Source of the DNA: Pelistega ratti
GTDB lineage: Bacteria > Pseudomonadota > Gammaproteobacteria > Burkholderiales > Burkholderiaceae_B
DNA: 64,000 bases
Direction of reading: 5' to 3'
Assembly (NCBI RefSeq): GCF_009833965.1
Contig: NZ_CP047165.1
Span: 1-64,000, forward strand
Of the stretch, positions 47,978-56,910 are shown one piece after another. Each line of letters begins with the position of its first letter. The stretch's first letter is position 1. The notes under the pieces are model-generated. The model saw only the letters and a list, made by a program, of their open reading frames with translations, had not been told where the DNA came from and searched no databases. Both the position numbers and the translations under genes were made by a program.

Positions 47978-48493
47978 ATGCAAATAGCGCTTTATTTTTC
48001 TCGTCTATTTATAGGTGTTGTGGCTAGTGTTAGTGCCTCATCTGCACTTGCTTTTGCAAAAGCACCTACGCAACAAGAGCGAGAAATACTATCAAAACAG
48101 GCAAGTCATTCTTGTGAAGTCGTGCTGGATAAGTTTAATCGTGAACAATTAGATAATAAGATTGATGTTAATCAGCTAGTGGGTATTATTCGTAGCCTTA
48201 ATACGACCCAACAACTTCCCTCGTATTTTGTGACAAAACGAGAAGCAAGTGCTTTAGGGTGGTCAGCAGGTGTTCCTTTTAATCGTATTCCTGAACTCAA
48301 AGGAAAATCAATTGGAGGGGATCGTTTTGGTAATTATGAAAACCGTCTGCCTAAAGGACAGTGGAAAGAGGCGGATTTAGATTATCGTGGGAATAAGCGT
48401 AATGCAAAGCGGTTAGTCTTTAATACGCAACAAGAACGTTATATTACGATTGATCATTATGAACATTTTTCTCGTGTACCAAGTTGTGAGTAG
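47978..48493 (+). CDS. Secreted barnase-family ribonuclease
   Basis: 171 aa. A signal peptide of about 26 residues (SASSALA-FAKA) points to export. The mature domain aligns with barnase: LPSYFVTKREASALGW, GKSIGGDRFGNYENRLPKG, WKEADLDY, RNAKRLVFNTQQERYITIDHYEHFSRV. The general-base Glu131, Arg141 and Arg145 and the general-acid His160 keep the exact spacing of barnase Glu73, Arg83, Arg87 and His102. Two cysteines (46 and 170), absent from barnase, could form a disulfide. The barstar-type inhibitor gene follows 12 nt downstream. All catalytic residues are intact, so it should be active. Confidence 0.85.
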   Translation: MQIALYFSRLFIGVVASVSASSALAFAKAPTQQEREILSKQASHSCEVVLDKFNREQLDNKIDVNQLVGIIRSLNTTQQLPSYFVTKREASALGWSAGVPFNRIPELKGKSIGGDRFGNYENRLPKGQWKEADLDYRGNKRNAKRLVFNTQQERYITIDHYEHFSRVPSCE

Positions 48494-48505
48494 TAGGGGA
48501 ATAAA

Positions 48506-48826
48506 ATGAAAAAATGTACGCAGACCAAAATAAAGCAGCCTTCACGTATTCATCAAATAAAAATTCCTCTTATTCATAGTGAGGCAGAGTTTTATAATGC
48601 TTTAGCTCAGCAAGTAAAGTTACCTTCTTATTTTAGTCATAATCTTGATGCATTATGGGATTTTCTCAGTACAGATTTAGAAGGGCCTATTGAATGGTAT
48701 TGGTTAGAACATCAACAAAGTAAGGTATTTCTTAGTAAAACTTTCTATGATCAATTAATGATACTGTTACAAGAAATGGAAGTAGAGCGAGAAGATTTTA
48801 CATTAATCATAGGCATAGAAGAGTAG
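48506..48826 (+). CDS. Barstar-family ribonuclease inhibitor
   Basis: 106 aa, no signal peptide, so cytoplasmic. Matches barstar in QIKIPLIHSEAEFYNALAQQVKLPSYFSHNLDALWDFLSTDLEGPIEWYWLEH, including the Leu-Asp-Ala-Leu-Trp-Asp stretch whose acidic residues plug the barnase active site. The AGGGGA site lies just after the RNase stop, so the two genes are one operon. It would protect the producing cell before export. The weak stem TAGGG/CCCTA followed by T6 at 48833..48862 may terminate the pair. Confidence 0.85.
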   Translation: MKKCTQTKIKQPSRIHQIKIPLIHSEAEFYNALAQQVKLPSYFSHNLDALWDFLSTDLEGPIEWYWLEHQQSKVFLSKTFYDQLMILLQEMEVEREDFTLIIGIEE

Positions 48827-49205
48827 ATGGTATAGGGGAGAGGAGATAGTCCCTAGTTTTTTCTTATAAAATGTTGCAAAAATATAACAAAATAAATTTT
48901 TAATATTACCCTTATTATCAAATAATAGGGGTTTCCCCTGATATTGAGTGATATAAATAGCCTTTAAAATAGTGCGGAAAATAGCGTAAGATTTAGGTTT
49001 TATCAGCTATATTACTTTGAATGTAATGTAATAGCCTAGATCTTTGGGCGACTGTATTTTGATAGAAAATAGGTATGTTTAGGTATAACTGCACATAAAA
49101 GTTAAAAAAACTTTACAAAATTACTTTTTTAAGTTATTAATAAATTTTATGTTTTTATACTTATCGTTACTATTTATTCTAAATTCTAATTAAGGGAAAC
49201 AACAG
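48827..49205 (+). other. oppA1 leader region
   Basis: 379-nt gap between the barstar gene and oppA1. It contains the conserved block 48925..48975 shared with the second oppA leader, including the palindrome AGGGGTTTCCCCT and TGATATTGAGTG. A possible -10 and ribosome binding site (AAGGGAA) are near the gene. No ORF recognised. Confidence 0.5.
48925..48975 (+). repeat. Conserved leader element of oppA, copy 1
   Basis: About 50 nt, over 80% identical to 54850..54899 by eye, with an AGGGGTTTCCCCT hairpin, then TGATATTGAGTG and a CTTTAAAATA stretch. It lies 230-280 nt ahead of the start codon. Likely a leftover of the duplication that may retain a regulatory role. Confidence 0.6.
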
Positions 49206-50840
49206 ATGCAACCTATCCTAAAATATTCGGTATTATCAGCAGCAATTGCACTAGGCTTATCAACATCTGCTTTGGCAGCTAAAGTGCCAGCAGGCACTGT
49301 ATTAGCCGATAAGCAAGAAATTACGATTAATAATGGCACAGAGCCACAAAGTTTAGATCCTCATAAATCAGAAGGTGTACCAGAGTCTCAAGTGGCTTAT
49401 CAATTATTTGAGGGGCTTGTTACAGGAGATGAAGACGGAAATGTTATACCCGGTGTAGCAGAATCATGGGAACATTCACCTGATTTCAAACAATGGACAT
49501 TTAAATTACGTCCTGATGCCAAATGGTCTAATGGTGATCCTGTTACCGCACATGATTTTGTTTTTGCATGGCAACGTCTTGTTACGCCAACGACAGCAGC
49601 ACCTTATGCAAGTTATCTAAACTATCTTCAAATTGAAAATGCGAATGATGTTATTGAGGGTAAAAAATCTCCTGATGCATTAGGTGTTAAAGCAGTAGAT
49701 GATCATACCCTCCAATTAACATTAAGCAATCCTGTGCCTTACTTAGTACCTATGGTTGCACATCAATCTGTCTTACCTGTTCCTCAAAAAGTAGTTGAAA
49801 AATTTGGGGATAATTGGGTAAAAAAAGAAAATATCGTAGGGAATGGTGCTTATAAACTGGTTGACCATGTGGTTAATGGCAAAATTGTATTTGAACGTAA
49901 TCCCCATTACTGGAATGATAAAGAAACCATTATTAATAAAGCGACTTTCCTTACGATTGAACAACCGATGACGGATGTACAACGTTATCGTGCTGGCGAT
50001 TTAGATATGACAAACTATGGTTTACCGCCAGAGATCTTCCCAAAATTAAAAAAAGAACTACCTGATGAATTATTTGTGACAAGAACACTGTCAACGTATA
50101 TGTATGAAGTCAATCATACAAAAGCACCGTTTAATGATATTCGTGTTCGTAAAGCACTTAATTTAGCACTAGACAGAACAATTATTACTGATAAAGTATT
50201 AGCACAGGGACAGACACCTACTTATGTCTTTACACCGCCTTATATTAATGAAGGGAATAAGATTCAACAACCTGCTTATGCAAACCAATCTATGCAAGAG
50301 CGTAGTGCAGAAGCGATTAAATTATTAGAAGAGGCGGGTTTTAGTAAGTCAAATCCATTGACGTTTACGATTCTCTATAACACTAATGAAAGTCACAAAA
50401 AAATCGCTATTGCGGCAGCATCACTTTGGAAAAACAATACCAAAGGTTTAGTCAATGTTAAATTAGAAAATCAAGAATGGAAAACATATGTAGATAGCCG
50501 CCGTCAAGGTAATTATGATGTTGCTCGTGCAGGTTGGGTGGCTGACTATAATCATGCGACCACTTTTGGTAACTATTTCCTTTCTAATTCAAGTAATAAT
50601 ACGGCTTCTTATAAAAATAAAGCCTATGATGAGGCGATTGCAGCTTCCTATACCTTTGATGATAGTGAAGGACGTGAAAGTGCCTATGCCAAAGCAGAAG
50701 AAATTCTAGCCAATGATTTTGCATTGATTGCAGTCTATAACTATGTAAATACACGTCTTGTCAAACCGTATGTAGGCGGTTATTCAGGTAAAGACCCTCA
50801 AGACCATGTTTTACTGCGTAATCTTTATATCAAAAAATAA
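49206..50840 (+). CDS. oppA: Peptide ABC transporter substrate-binding protein OppA (copy 1)
   Basis: Periplasmic oligopeptide receptor. 544 aa with a plain Sec signal peptide (STSALA-AKV), no lipobox. SBP family 5 signature: NNGTEPQSLDPHKSEGVPESQVAYQLFEGLV near residue 42, ...ESWEHSPDFKQWTFKLRPDAKWSNGDPVTAHDFVFAWQRL and NDIRVRKALNLALDR. It is the first gene of oppA-oppB-oppC-oppDF, but a strong hairpin separates it from oppB, so it is probably expressed above the rest. Confidence 0.93.
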   Translation: MQPILKYSVLSAAIALGLSTSALAAKVPAGTVLADKQEITINNGTEPQSLDPHKSEGVPESQVAYQLFEGLVTGDEDGNVIPGVAESWEHSPDFKQWTFKLRPDAKWSNGDPVTAHDFVFAWQRLVTPTTAAPYASYLNYLQIENANDVIEGKKSPDALGVKAVDDHTLQLTLSNPVPYLVPMVAHQSVLPVPQKVVEKFGDNWVKKENIVGNGAYKLVDHVVNGKIVFERNPHYWNDKETIINKATFLTIEQPMTDVQRYRAGDLDMTNYGLPPEIFPKLKKELPDELFVTRTLSTYMYEVNHTKAPFNDIRVRKALNLALDRTIITDKVLAQGQTPTYVFTPPYINEGNKIQQPAYANQSMQERSAEAIKLLEEAGFSKSNPLTFTILYNTNESHKKIAIAAASLWKNNTKGLVNVKLENQEWKTYVDSRRQGNYDVARAGWVADYNHATTFGNYFLSNSSNNTASYKNKAYDEAIAASYTFDDSEGRESAYAKAEEILANDFALIAVYNYVNTRLVKPYVGGYSGKDPQDHVLLRNLYIKK

Positions 50841-50851
50841 ATATCCAAGGT

Positions 50852-50880
50852 AACAAGGGGGGCTTTCCCCCTTGTTTTGT
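50852..50880 (+). terminator. Terminator/attenuator between oppA and oppB
   Basis: AACAAGGGGG (50852-50861) pairs with CCCCCTTGTT (50867-50876), 5-nt loop, followed by TTGTTC. It lies 12 nt past the oppA stop and 123 nt before oppB, so oppA is likely made in excess of the membrane subunits. Confidence 0.85.
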
Positions 50881-50998
50881 TCTTTAGTATTACAAATGAT
50901 TGCGTATCAACAAAATACGAAAGCGTTGTTTTGAATGATAAGAATCTTTTGCTTTAATACTTATCAATAGTTATTTCTGGTTTTTTGGGAGATACTTA

Positions 50999-51922
50999 AT
51001 GTTGAAATTTATTTTAAGGCGGATATTAGAAGCGATTCCAACGCTACTGATTCTTATCACCGTTTCATTCTTTTTAATGCGTCTTGCACCGGGTAGTCCT
51101 TTTACCTCAGAACGTGCGTATTCCCCTGAGGTGATGGCGAATATTGAGGCAAAATACCATCTTAATGAGCCTTTGTATAAGCAATACTTCTTATATTTAA
51201 AGAATATGGCTCAAGGAGACTTTGGGCCTTCTTTTAAATATAAAGATCAAACGGTTAATAGTCTGGTTGCTTCTGCTTTTCCCGTTTCATTTAAACTTGG
51301 TGTTGTTTCTTTCTTCTTTGCCGTGTTGATAGGTGTGTCGGTTGGTACATTTGCTGCCTTAAAACAAAATAGCCGGTGGGATTATCTGCTGATGTCCTCG
51401 GCGATGATAGGTATTATTATGCCTAGCTTTGTATTTGCCCCATTATTAGTATTAATTTTTGCGATTTATCTGGATTGGTTGCCTGCGGGTGGCTGGAATG
51501 GCGGTGAACTTTATTATATGGTCTTACCTGTTACTTCCTTAACGATTGCTTATGTGGCAGGGATTGCGCGTATTACACGAGGCTCAATGATTGAAGTCTT
51601 GCATTCCAATTTTATTCGTACCGCTAAAGCAAAAGGCTTACCGATGCGAAAAATCCTCTTAAAACATGCGCTTCGTCCTGCCTTAATGCCCGTGGTGAGT
51701 TATCTGGGTTCAGTTTTTGTAGGGATTATTACGGGTTCAATCGTGATTGAAAGTGTATTTGGTATCCCGGGTATCGGTCAGCTTTTTGTGAATGGTGCGT
51801 TAAACCGAGACTATTCTTTGGTGATGAGTCTCACAATTTTAGTTGGTTTTCTCACTATTTTATTTAATACTGTTGTAGATATTCTCTATGCAGTGATTGA
51901 TCCGAAAATTCGTTATTCATAA
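50999..51922 (+). CDS. oppB: Peptide ABC transporter permease OppB
   Basis: 307 aa with six membrane segments. The N-terminus MLKFILRRILEAIPTLLILITVSFFLMRLAPGSPF is the standard OppB/DppB start, and the EAA coupling loop is VLHSNFIRTAKAKGLPMRKILLKHALRPALMPVVSYLG near residue 200. Weak ribosome binding site (GGGAGA). Pairs with oppC downstream. Confidence 0.94.
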   Translation: MLKFILRRILEAIPTLLILITVSFFLMRLAPGSPFTSERAYSPEVMANIEAKYHLNEPLYKQYFLYLKNMAQGDFGPSFKYKDQTVNSLVASAFPVSFKLGVVSFFFAVLIGVSVGTFAALKQNSRWDYLLMSSAMIGIIMPSFVFAPLLVLIFAIYLDWLPAGGWNGGELYYMVLPVTSLTIAYVAGIARITRGSMIEVLHSNFIRTAKAKGLPMRKILLKHALRPALMPVVSYLGSVFVGIITGSIVIESVFGIPGIGQLFVNGALNRDYSLVMSLTILVGFLTILFNTVVDILYAVIDPKIRYS

Positions 51923-51948
51923 GCAGTTTTATTATAAAGGAGAGAGCG

Positions 51949-52863
51949 ATGTCTGCTCATTCAGATCAACAAGCAATAGACCGTACTGTAGAAGCTATGC
52001 AAACACAAAGTGTACAAGGGCGTAGTTTGTGGCAAGATGCTCGCCGTCGATTTTTTCGGAATAAAGCAGCGGTTGGTAGCTTAATCATTTTATTATTGAT
52101 TATTTTATTCATTATTTTTGCACCAATGCTTATACCATTTAGCTATGAAGATACCGATTATAGCTTGATGAATACTGCACCAGATTTTGCATCAGGTCAT
52201 TATTTTGGTACAGACTCAGCAGGACGAGATTTACTTGTTCGAGTGGCTATTGGAGGGCGAATTTCCTTAATGGTCGGTATTGCTGGTGCGTTTATTGCCG
52301 TGATTATGGGGACTTTGTATGGTGCTATTTCAGGTTATTTAGGTGGCAAAGTGGATATGGTGATGATGAGAACCTTAGAAATTCTTGCGTCATTTCCTTT
52401 TATGTTCTTTATTATTTTATTAATTACCTTATTCGGTAAAGATATTCTACTGATTTTTGTTGCTATTGGTATGATTGCATGGTTAAACCTTGCCCGTATT
52501 GTAAGAGGACAAACATTAAGTTTAAAAAATAAAGAGTTTGTAGAAGCCGCGATTGTTTGTGGTGTTTCTCGTCGTCAAATTATTTGGAAGCATATTATTC
52601 CTAATGTATTAGGTTTAGTAGCTGTTTATGCTTCACTTGAAGTGCCTGCATTGATTTTATTTGAATCTTTTCTTAGTTTCTTAGGATTAGGTACACAAGA
52701 GCCAATGAGTAGTTGGGGGGCATTGCTGAGTGATGGGGCTATGCAAATGGAAACATCTCCTTGGTTATTGATTTTTCCTGCATTTTTCTTATGTTTAACC
52801 TTGTTTTGTTTTAATTTTATCGGTGATGGTTTGCGTGATGCACTTGACCCAAAAGATAAATAG
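51949..52863 (+). CDS. oppC: Peptide ABC transporter permease OppC
   Basis: 304 aa. Soluble N-terminal tail of about 30 residues followed by RRRFFRNKAAVGSLIILLLIIL, then the DppC/OppC fold; the coupling loop is KNKEFVEAAIVCGVSRRQIIWKHIIPNVLG near residue 195, and FLGLGTQEPMSSWGALLSDGA is the family C-terminal block. AAAGGAGAG ribosome binding site. It lies 26 nt after oppB and 11 nt before the ATPase gene. Confidence 0.94.
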   Translation: MSAHSDQQAIDRTVEAMQTQSVQGRSLWQDARRRFFRNKAAVGSLIILLLIILFIIFAPMLIPFSYEDTDYSLMNTAPDFASGHYFGTDSAGRDLLVRVAIGGRISLMVGIAGAFIAVIMGTLYGAISGYLGGKVDMVMMRTLEILASFPFMFFIILLITLFGKDILLIFVAIGMIAWLNLARIVRGQTLSLKNKEFVEAAIVCGVSRRQIIWKHIIPNVLGLVAVYASLEVPALILFESFLSFLGLGTQEPMSSWGALLSDGAMQMETSPWLLIFPAFFLCLTLFCFNFIGDGLRDALDPKDK

Positions 52864-52874
52864 GGGATAGGATC

Positions 52875-54464
52875 ATGAAATTATTAACCGTTAATCAGCT
52901 TAATGTTTATTTAAAAACAGATGAACAATTGGTACACGCTGTACGTAATAGTTCATTTGAGGTCGAAAAAGGACAAACGCTAGCCATTGTTGGTGAGTCT
53001 GGCTCAGGTAAGTCAGTAACGGCGATGTCAATCATGCAATTACTGCCTTCTAATATTGTGCAATATGGAAAGGAATCAACGATTCTTTTTGAAGGGCAAG
53101 ATATTCTACAGCTAACAGAGGAACAACTGCGTGCTATTCGAGGGGATCGTATTGGAATGATTTTCCAAGAACCCATGACCTCATTAAACCCCTTTATGAC
53201 CATTGGGGAACAGATTCTTGAAGCAGTGATGACTCACCGTCAAATCAGTCGTACAGAGGCGGAAAAACAGGCATTAGCTATTTTACAGAAAGTTAAAATA
53301 CCCAATATTGAGAAAAAACTCAAATGTTATCCTCATGAGTTTTCGGGTGGGCAACTACAACGTATTATGATTGCAATGGCAATTATTAATACCCCTGATT
53401 TATTAATTGCGGATGAACCGACTACTGCACTTGATGTAACGACACAGGCAGAAATTCTTGATTTAATGCATGATTTACAGCGTGAAATGGGTATGGCGAT
53501 TATTCTTATTTCCCATGATTTACGTTTAGTCAAAAAATACAGTGATCAAGTTTGTGTGATGCAACATGGAGAGATTATTGAGCGTGGTGAAACCCAACAA
53601 GTATTTAATCATCCACAGCACCCTTATACTATTGAGTTACTAACACCGATTCCAGTTAATTTAAAACAAGCAAATGAACATACTGCTACGCTAATTAAAG
53701 CCGATAATATTGAGGTAGAGTATGTGTTAAAACGGACTTTCTTTGGTAAACCTAAAAAAGTATTTAAAGCGGTCAAAGGTATCTCATTAACCCTTGATGT
53801 TGGTGAAACATTGGGTATTGTGGGTGAATCAGGCTCAGGTAAATCGACACTGGGTAGAGCCATTATGCAGATATTGGATTATCGGGGTAATATTACTTTT
53901 AATGATGCTGTTATTGCAAAATTATCAAAGTCTGAACGCAAATTATTAAAAAAAGATATGCAGATGGTATTCCAAGATCCATTTAATTCACTTTCACCTC
54001 GTTTAACCGTTGGTGAAATTATTGGAGAAGGCTTATCTGTACACTTTCCGCATTTAACCGCACAGCAACGTCGTGAAAAAGTGATGAAAATGTTGGAAGA
54101 GGTTAATTTATCACCCAGTATGATTAACCGCTATCCACATGAGTTCTCAGGAGGACAACGCCAGCGAATTGCGATTGCGAGAGCGATTATTCTTGAACCT
54201 AAGTTTGTATTATTAGATGAACCCACTTCTGCATTGGACCGTTCTACACAAATTACGGTTGTAGAATTGCTTAACCGTTTACAGAAAAAATATGGTCTAA
54301 GTTATATCTTTATTAGCCATGATCTTTCTGTTATTCGGGCATTAAGTGATCGAGTCATTGTGATGAGTCAAGGTCAAGTCGTTGAGAGCGGTGATGTCCA
54401 TCAAATCTTTGAATCTCCCAAAGATGACTATACAAAACGCTTGATTACAGCTTCAAATTTGTAA
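52875..54464 (+). CDS. Fused peptide ABC transporter ATPase (OppD-OppF)
   Basis: 529 aa with two complete nucleotide-binding domains in one chain. The first (about residues 1-260) has Walker A GESGSGKSVTAMS and signature FSGGQLQRI; the second (about 270-525) has GESGSGKSTLGRA and FSGGQRQRI. Walker B motifs are LLIADEPTTALD and [12 protein letters not shown]. This replaces the separate OppD and OppF proteins, so no other ATPase is needed; such fusions occur as YejF/GsiA-type. A strong terminator follows. Confidence 0.93.
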   Translation: MKLLTVNQLNVYLKTDEQLVHAVRNSSFEVEKGQTLAIVGESGSGKSVTAMSIMQLLPSNIVQYGKESTILFEGQDILQLTEEQLRAIRGDRIGMIFQEPMTSLNPFMTIGEQILEAVMTHRQISRTEAEKQALAILQKVKIPNIEKKLKCYPHEFSGGQLQRIMIAMAIINTPDLLIADEPTTALDVTTQAEILDLMHDLQREMGMAIILISHDLRLVKKYSDQVCVMQHGEIIERGETQQVFNHPQHPYTIELLTPIPVNLKQANEHTATLIKADNIEVEYVLKRTFFGKPKKVFKAVKGISLTLDVGETLGIVGESGSGKSTLGRAIMQILDYRGNITFNDAVIAKLSKSERKLLKKDMQMVFQDPFNSLSPRLTVGEIIGEGLSVHFPHLTAQQRREKVMKMLEEVNLSPSMINRYPHEFSGGQRQRIAIARAIILEPKFVLLDEPTSALDRSTQITVVELLNRLQKKYGLSYIFISHDLSVIRALSDRVIVMSQGQVVESGDVHQIFESPKDDYTKRLITASNL

Positions 54465-54485
54465 AATAATAAGAAGTTATTTATC

Positions 54486-54516
54486 AAAAAGAGGTACTCT
54501 AGTAGTGCCTCTTTTT
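54486..54516 (+). terminator. opp operon terminator
   Basis: AAAAAGAGGTACT (54486-54498) pairs with AGTGCCTCTTTTT (54504-54516) with one G-U pair, then T and TTGTGG. It ends 52 nt past the oppDF stop. Confidence 0.9.
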
Positions 54517-54558
54517 TGTGGTTTAAATTTAAATGAGAAGTGCTATGTTTTTAAATAA

Positions 54559-54775
54559 GGGACTGTATTAGATTAGCCCTAAACACATTACCTTCTCCTA
54601 ATCTTACGATAAAATATGGCTGAATGAGAGGGGTTATCTAGTATATCTAGCTTCTGATCGGTTAGTGATTTCTATTATAAAATGCTAATCATTTTCTTTG
54701 TGTAGATTGCTTTTATTTACAATGATTTATCTTCATTTTTATAGGTTAATATAACGGCTAATCTAATACAGCCTC
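54559..54775. mobile_element. MITE-like element bounded by 20-bp inverted repeats
   Basis: GGGACTGTATTAGATTAGCC at 54559-54578 and its near complement at 54756-54775 (18 of 20 match) bound 217 bp with no coding content. One arm also occurs in reverse complement at the thiC terminator. No perfect target duplication is visible; TTTTTAA occurs near both ends. I cannot name the family. Confidence 0.5.
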
Positions 54776-54849
54776 TTTTTAATATTCTCAGGATACTTTA
54801 TTGGTTTAAAGTTAAATAGTTCTTTAAAAATTTCTTTAAATTTTAATAA

Positions 54850-54899
54850 ATAGGGATTTCCCTGATATTGAGTGTTGTTAATAGTCTTTAAAATAATGC
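54850..54899 (+). repeat. Conserved leader element of oppA, copy 2
   Basis: Second copy of the element at 48925..48975: AGGGATTTCCCT, then the identical TGATATTGAGTG and CTTTAAAATA. It lies about 320 nt ahead of the oppA2 ATG. Confidence 0.6.
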
Positions 54900-55215
54900 A
54901 ATGTTAAAAATAGTTTCTTAACTTTAATGAATTTAAATTATTATTAATTGTAATGAAACTGTATAATCCCTACTATGTTATCGTATTATTTATCAAAAAC
55001 AGTAGTTTATTGGATATTACATAGTAAAAAGTGCATATTGTTATAGCGTTTTTACATTAATGATAGAGAAATTTATCAAACTATTTTTAATGGATAAATA
55101 GGGTTGTGGGCGTTTATTGATCTAGTTTCTTTGCTTATGGCAGAACAAAATGCAAACCCTAATGTTTTAGTACATTTTTACTTTATAGCATAATGCTTTA
55201 TTCAGGAGAATAATA

Positions 55216-56847
55216 ATGCAGTCTATTATGAAATATTCGGTATTATCTGCGACAATTATTTTTGGTTTATCGACAACTGCTTTTGCAGCCAAAGTACCTG
55301 AAGGTACGGTATTGGCAGAAAAGCAAGAAATTACGGTTAATAATGGTACAGAACCGCAAAGTTTTGATCCCAATCAAATAGCGGGAGGCCCAGAATCACA
55401 AGTGGCATTACAATTATTTGAGGGGCTTGTAACAGCAGATGAAGATGGTAATATCATACCTGGTGTTGCCGTATCTTGGGAGCATTCTCCTGATTTTAAA
55501 CAGTGGACATTTAAACTACGTCCAGAAGCCAAGTGGTCTAACGGTGATCCTGTTACGGCGCATGATTTTGTCTTTGCATGGCAGCGTCTTGTTACACCAG
55601 CGACAGCAGCACCTTACGCAAGTTATCTTGAGTTTCTTCAAATCGAAAATGCAAATGAGATTATCGAAGGTAAAAAATCTCCTGATACACTTGGCATTAA
55701 AGCAGTAGATGATTATACCCTTCAATTAACCCTAAATAATCCTGTCCCTTATTTAGTATCGATGACAGCACATCCATCTGTGTTTCCACTCCCACAAAAA
55801 GTGATTGAAAAATTTGGGGATAGTTGGGTAAAAAAAGAAAATATAGTGGGTAATGGTGCTTATAAGCTCGTTGATCATGTGATTAATGGCAAAATCGTAT
55901 TTGAACGTAATCCATTTTATTGGAATGATAAAGAAACGGTTATTGATAAAGCAACTTTCTTAGCGATTGAGTCAGGTGTCGCCGATGTACAGCGTTATCG
56001 GGCAGGTGATTTAGATGTTAATAATGGTCTGCCTGCGGAATTATATGCCAAACTCAAAAAAGAAATTCCAAATGAGATATTTAACAATCGCATACTAACA
56101 ACCTATACTTATGATATTAATCATAGTAAACCTCCTTTTAACGATATTCGGGTACGTAAAGCATTAAATCTAGCACTAGACCGAAATATTATTACCGATA
56201 AAGTATTAGGACAGGGGCAAATACCTACTTATGTCTTTACGCCACCTTATATTAATGAAGGACATAAAATTCAACAGCCAGCTTATGCGAACCAGTCAAT
56301 GCAAGAGCGAAGTGCAGAAGCGATTAAATTATTAGAAGAGGCAGGCTTTAGCCAATCAAATCCACTGAAATTTACGATTCTGTATAACACCAGTGAAGGT
56401 CATAAAAAAATTGCTATTGCTGTGGCATCTATTTGGAAAAAGAATACAAACGGCTTAATCAATGTTAAATTAGAAAATCAAGAATGGAAAACCTTTTTAG
56501 ATACACGTCGTCAGGGTAATTATGAGATTGCACTGAGTGGTTGGGGAGCAGATTATAATCAGGCAACTACTTTTACGAATTACTTCCTATCTGATTCTAG
56601 TCAAAATTCTACTTTCTATAAAAGTAAAGCGTATGATGATGTAATTACGAATGCGTATAAAATTGAGGATAGTGAAGCACGTGCTGAAGCTTATGCTAAA
56701 GCGGAACAAATTCTAGCGGATGATTTTGCATTGATTCCCTTTTATAACTATGTGCGTGTACGATTGATAAAACCTTATGTAGGGGGATATACGGGTAAAG
56801 ATCCGCTTGCTCGTGTCTTACTACAAAATCTGTATATTAAAAAATAA
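55216..56847 (+). CDS. Peptide ABC transporter substrate-binding protein OppA (copy 2)
   Basis: 543 aa, closely similar to the first OppA along its whole length (roughly three quarters identical by eye; MQPILKYSVLSAAI versus MQSIMKYSVLSATI), including signal peptide, family signature and C-terminal NLYIKK. Differences cluster in binding-lobe stretches, for example RAGDLDMTNYGLPPE against RAGDLDVNNGLPAE, and YEVNHTKAP against YDINHSKPP, so ligand preference may differ. It has its own leader and terminator and would share OppBC-OppDF with copy 1. An orphan receptor made by tandem duplication. Confidence 0.92.
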   Translation: MQSIMKYSVLSATIIFGLSTTAFAAKVPEGTVLAEKQEITVNNGTEPQSFDPNQIAGGPESQVALQLFEGLVTADEDGNIIPGVAVSWEHSPDFKQWTFKLRPEAKWSNGDPVTAHDFVFAWQRLVTPATAAPYASYLEFLQIENANEIIEGKKSPDTLGIKAVDDYTLQLTLNNPVPYLVSMTAHPSVFPLPQKVIEKFGDSWVKKENIVGNGAYKLVDHVINGKIVFERNPFYWNDKETVIDKATFLAIESGVADVQRYRAGDLDVNNGLPAELYAKLKKEIPNEIFNNRILTTYTYDINHSKPPFNDIRVRKALNLALDRNIITDKVLGQGQIPTYVFTPPYINEGHKIQQPAYANQSMQERSAEAIKLLEEAGFSQSNPLKFTILYNTSEGHKKIAIAVASIWKKNTNGLINVKLENQEWKTFLDTRRQGNYEIALSGWGADYNQATTFTNYFLSDSSQNSTFYKSKAYDDVITNAYKIEDSEARAEAYAKAEQILADDFALIPFYNYVRVRLIKPYVGGYTGKDPLARVLLQNLYIKK

Positions 56848-56856
56848 AGCTCAAAA

Positions 56857-56890
56857 AAAGGGTTAGCGTATCTAACCCTTTCTTTTATTA
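56857..56890. terminator. Bidirectional terminator of oppA2 and yggX
   Basis: AAAGGGTTAG (56857-56866) pairs with CTAACCCTTT (56872-56881), 5-nt loop, A-tract left and T-rich right. It lies between the convergent oppA2 and yggX. Confidence 0.88.
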
Positions 56891-56910
56891 ATCTAGTGAC
56901 TGATTAATGA

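Larger units (their letters stand above)
54517..55215 (+). other. Long leader region of the second oppA gene
   Basis: Part of a 751-nt gap, the largest in the window. It holds the 217-bp inverted-repeat pair (54559..54775), the shared leader block (54850..54899), and an 8-bp TACTATGT/ACATAGTA pair (54971-54978 with 55019-55026). No protein gene is recognised. Its excess length over the oppA1 leader suggests an insertion. Confidence 0.55.

Noticed and set aside
54971-55026. TACTATGT/ACATAGTA inverted repeat as an operator of oppA2
   Set aside because: 8 bp with a 40-nt spacer and no counterpart in the oppA1 leader; expected by chance in AT-rich DNA.
55216-56847. Second oppA as a pseudogene
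   Set aside because: Full length, intact frame, signal peptide, ribosome binding site and terminator are present, so it is read as a functional paralogue.
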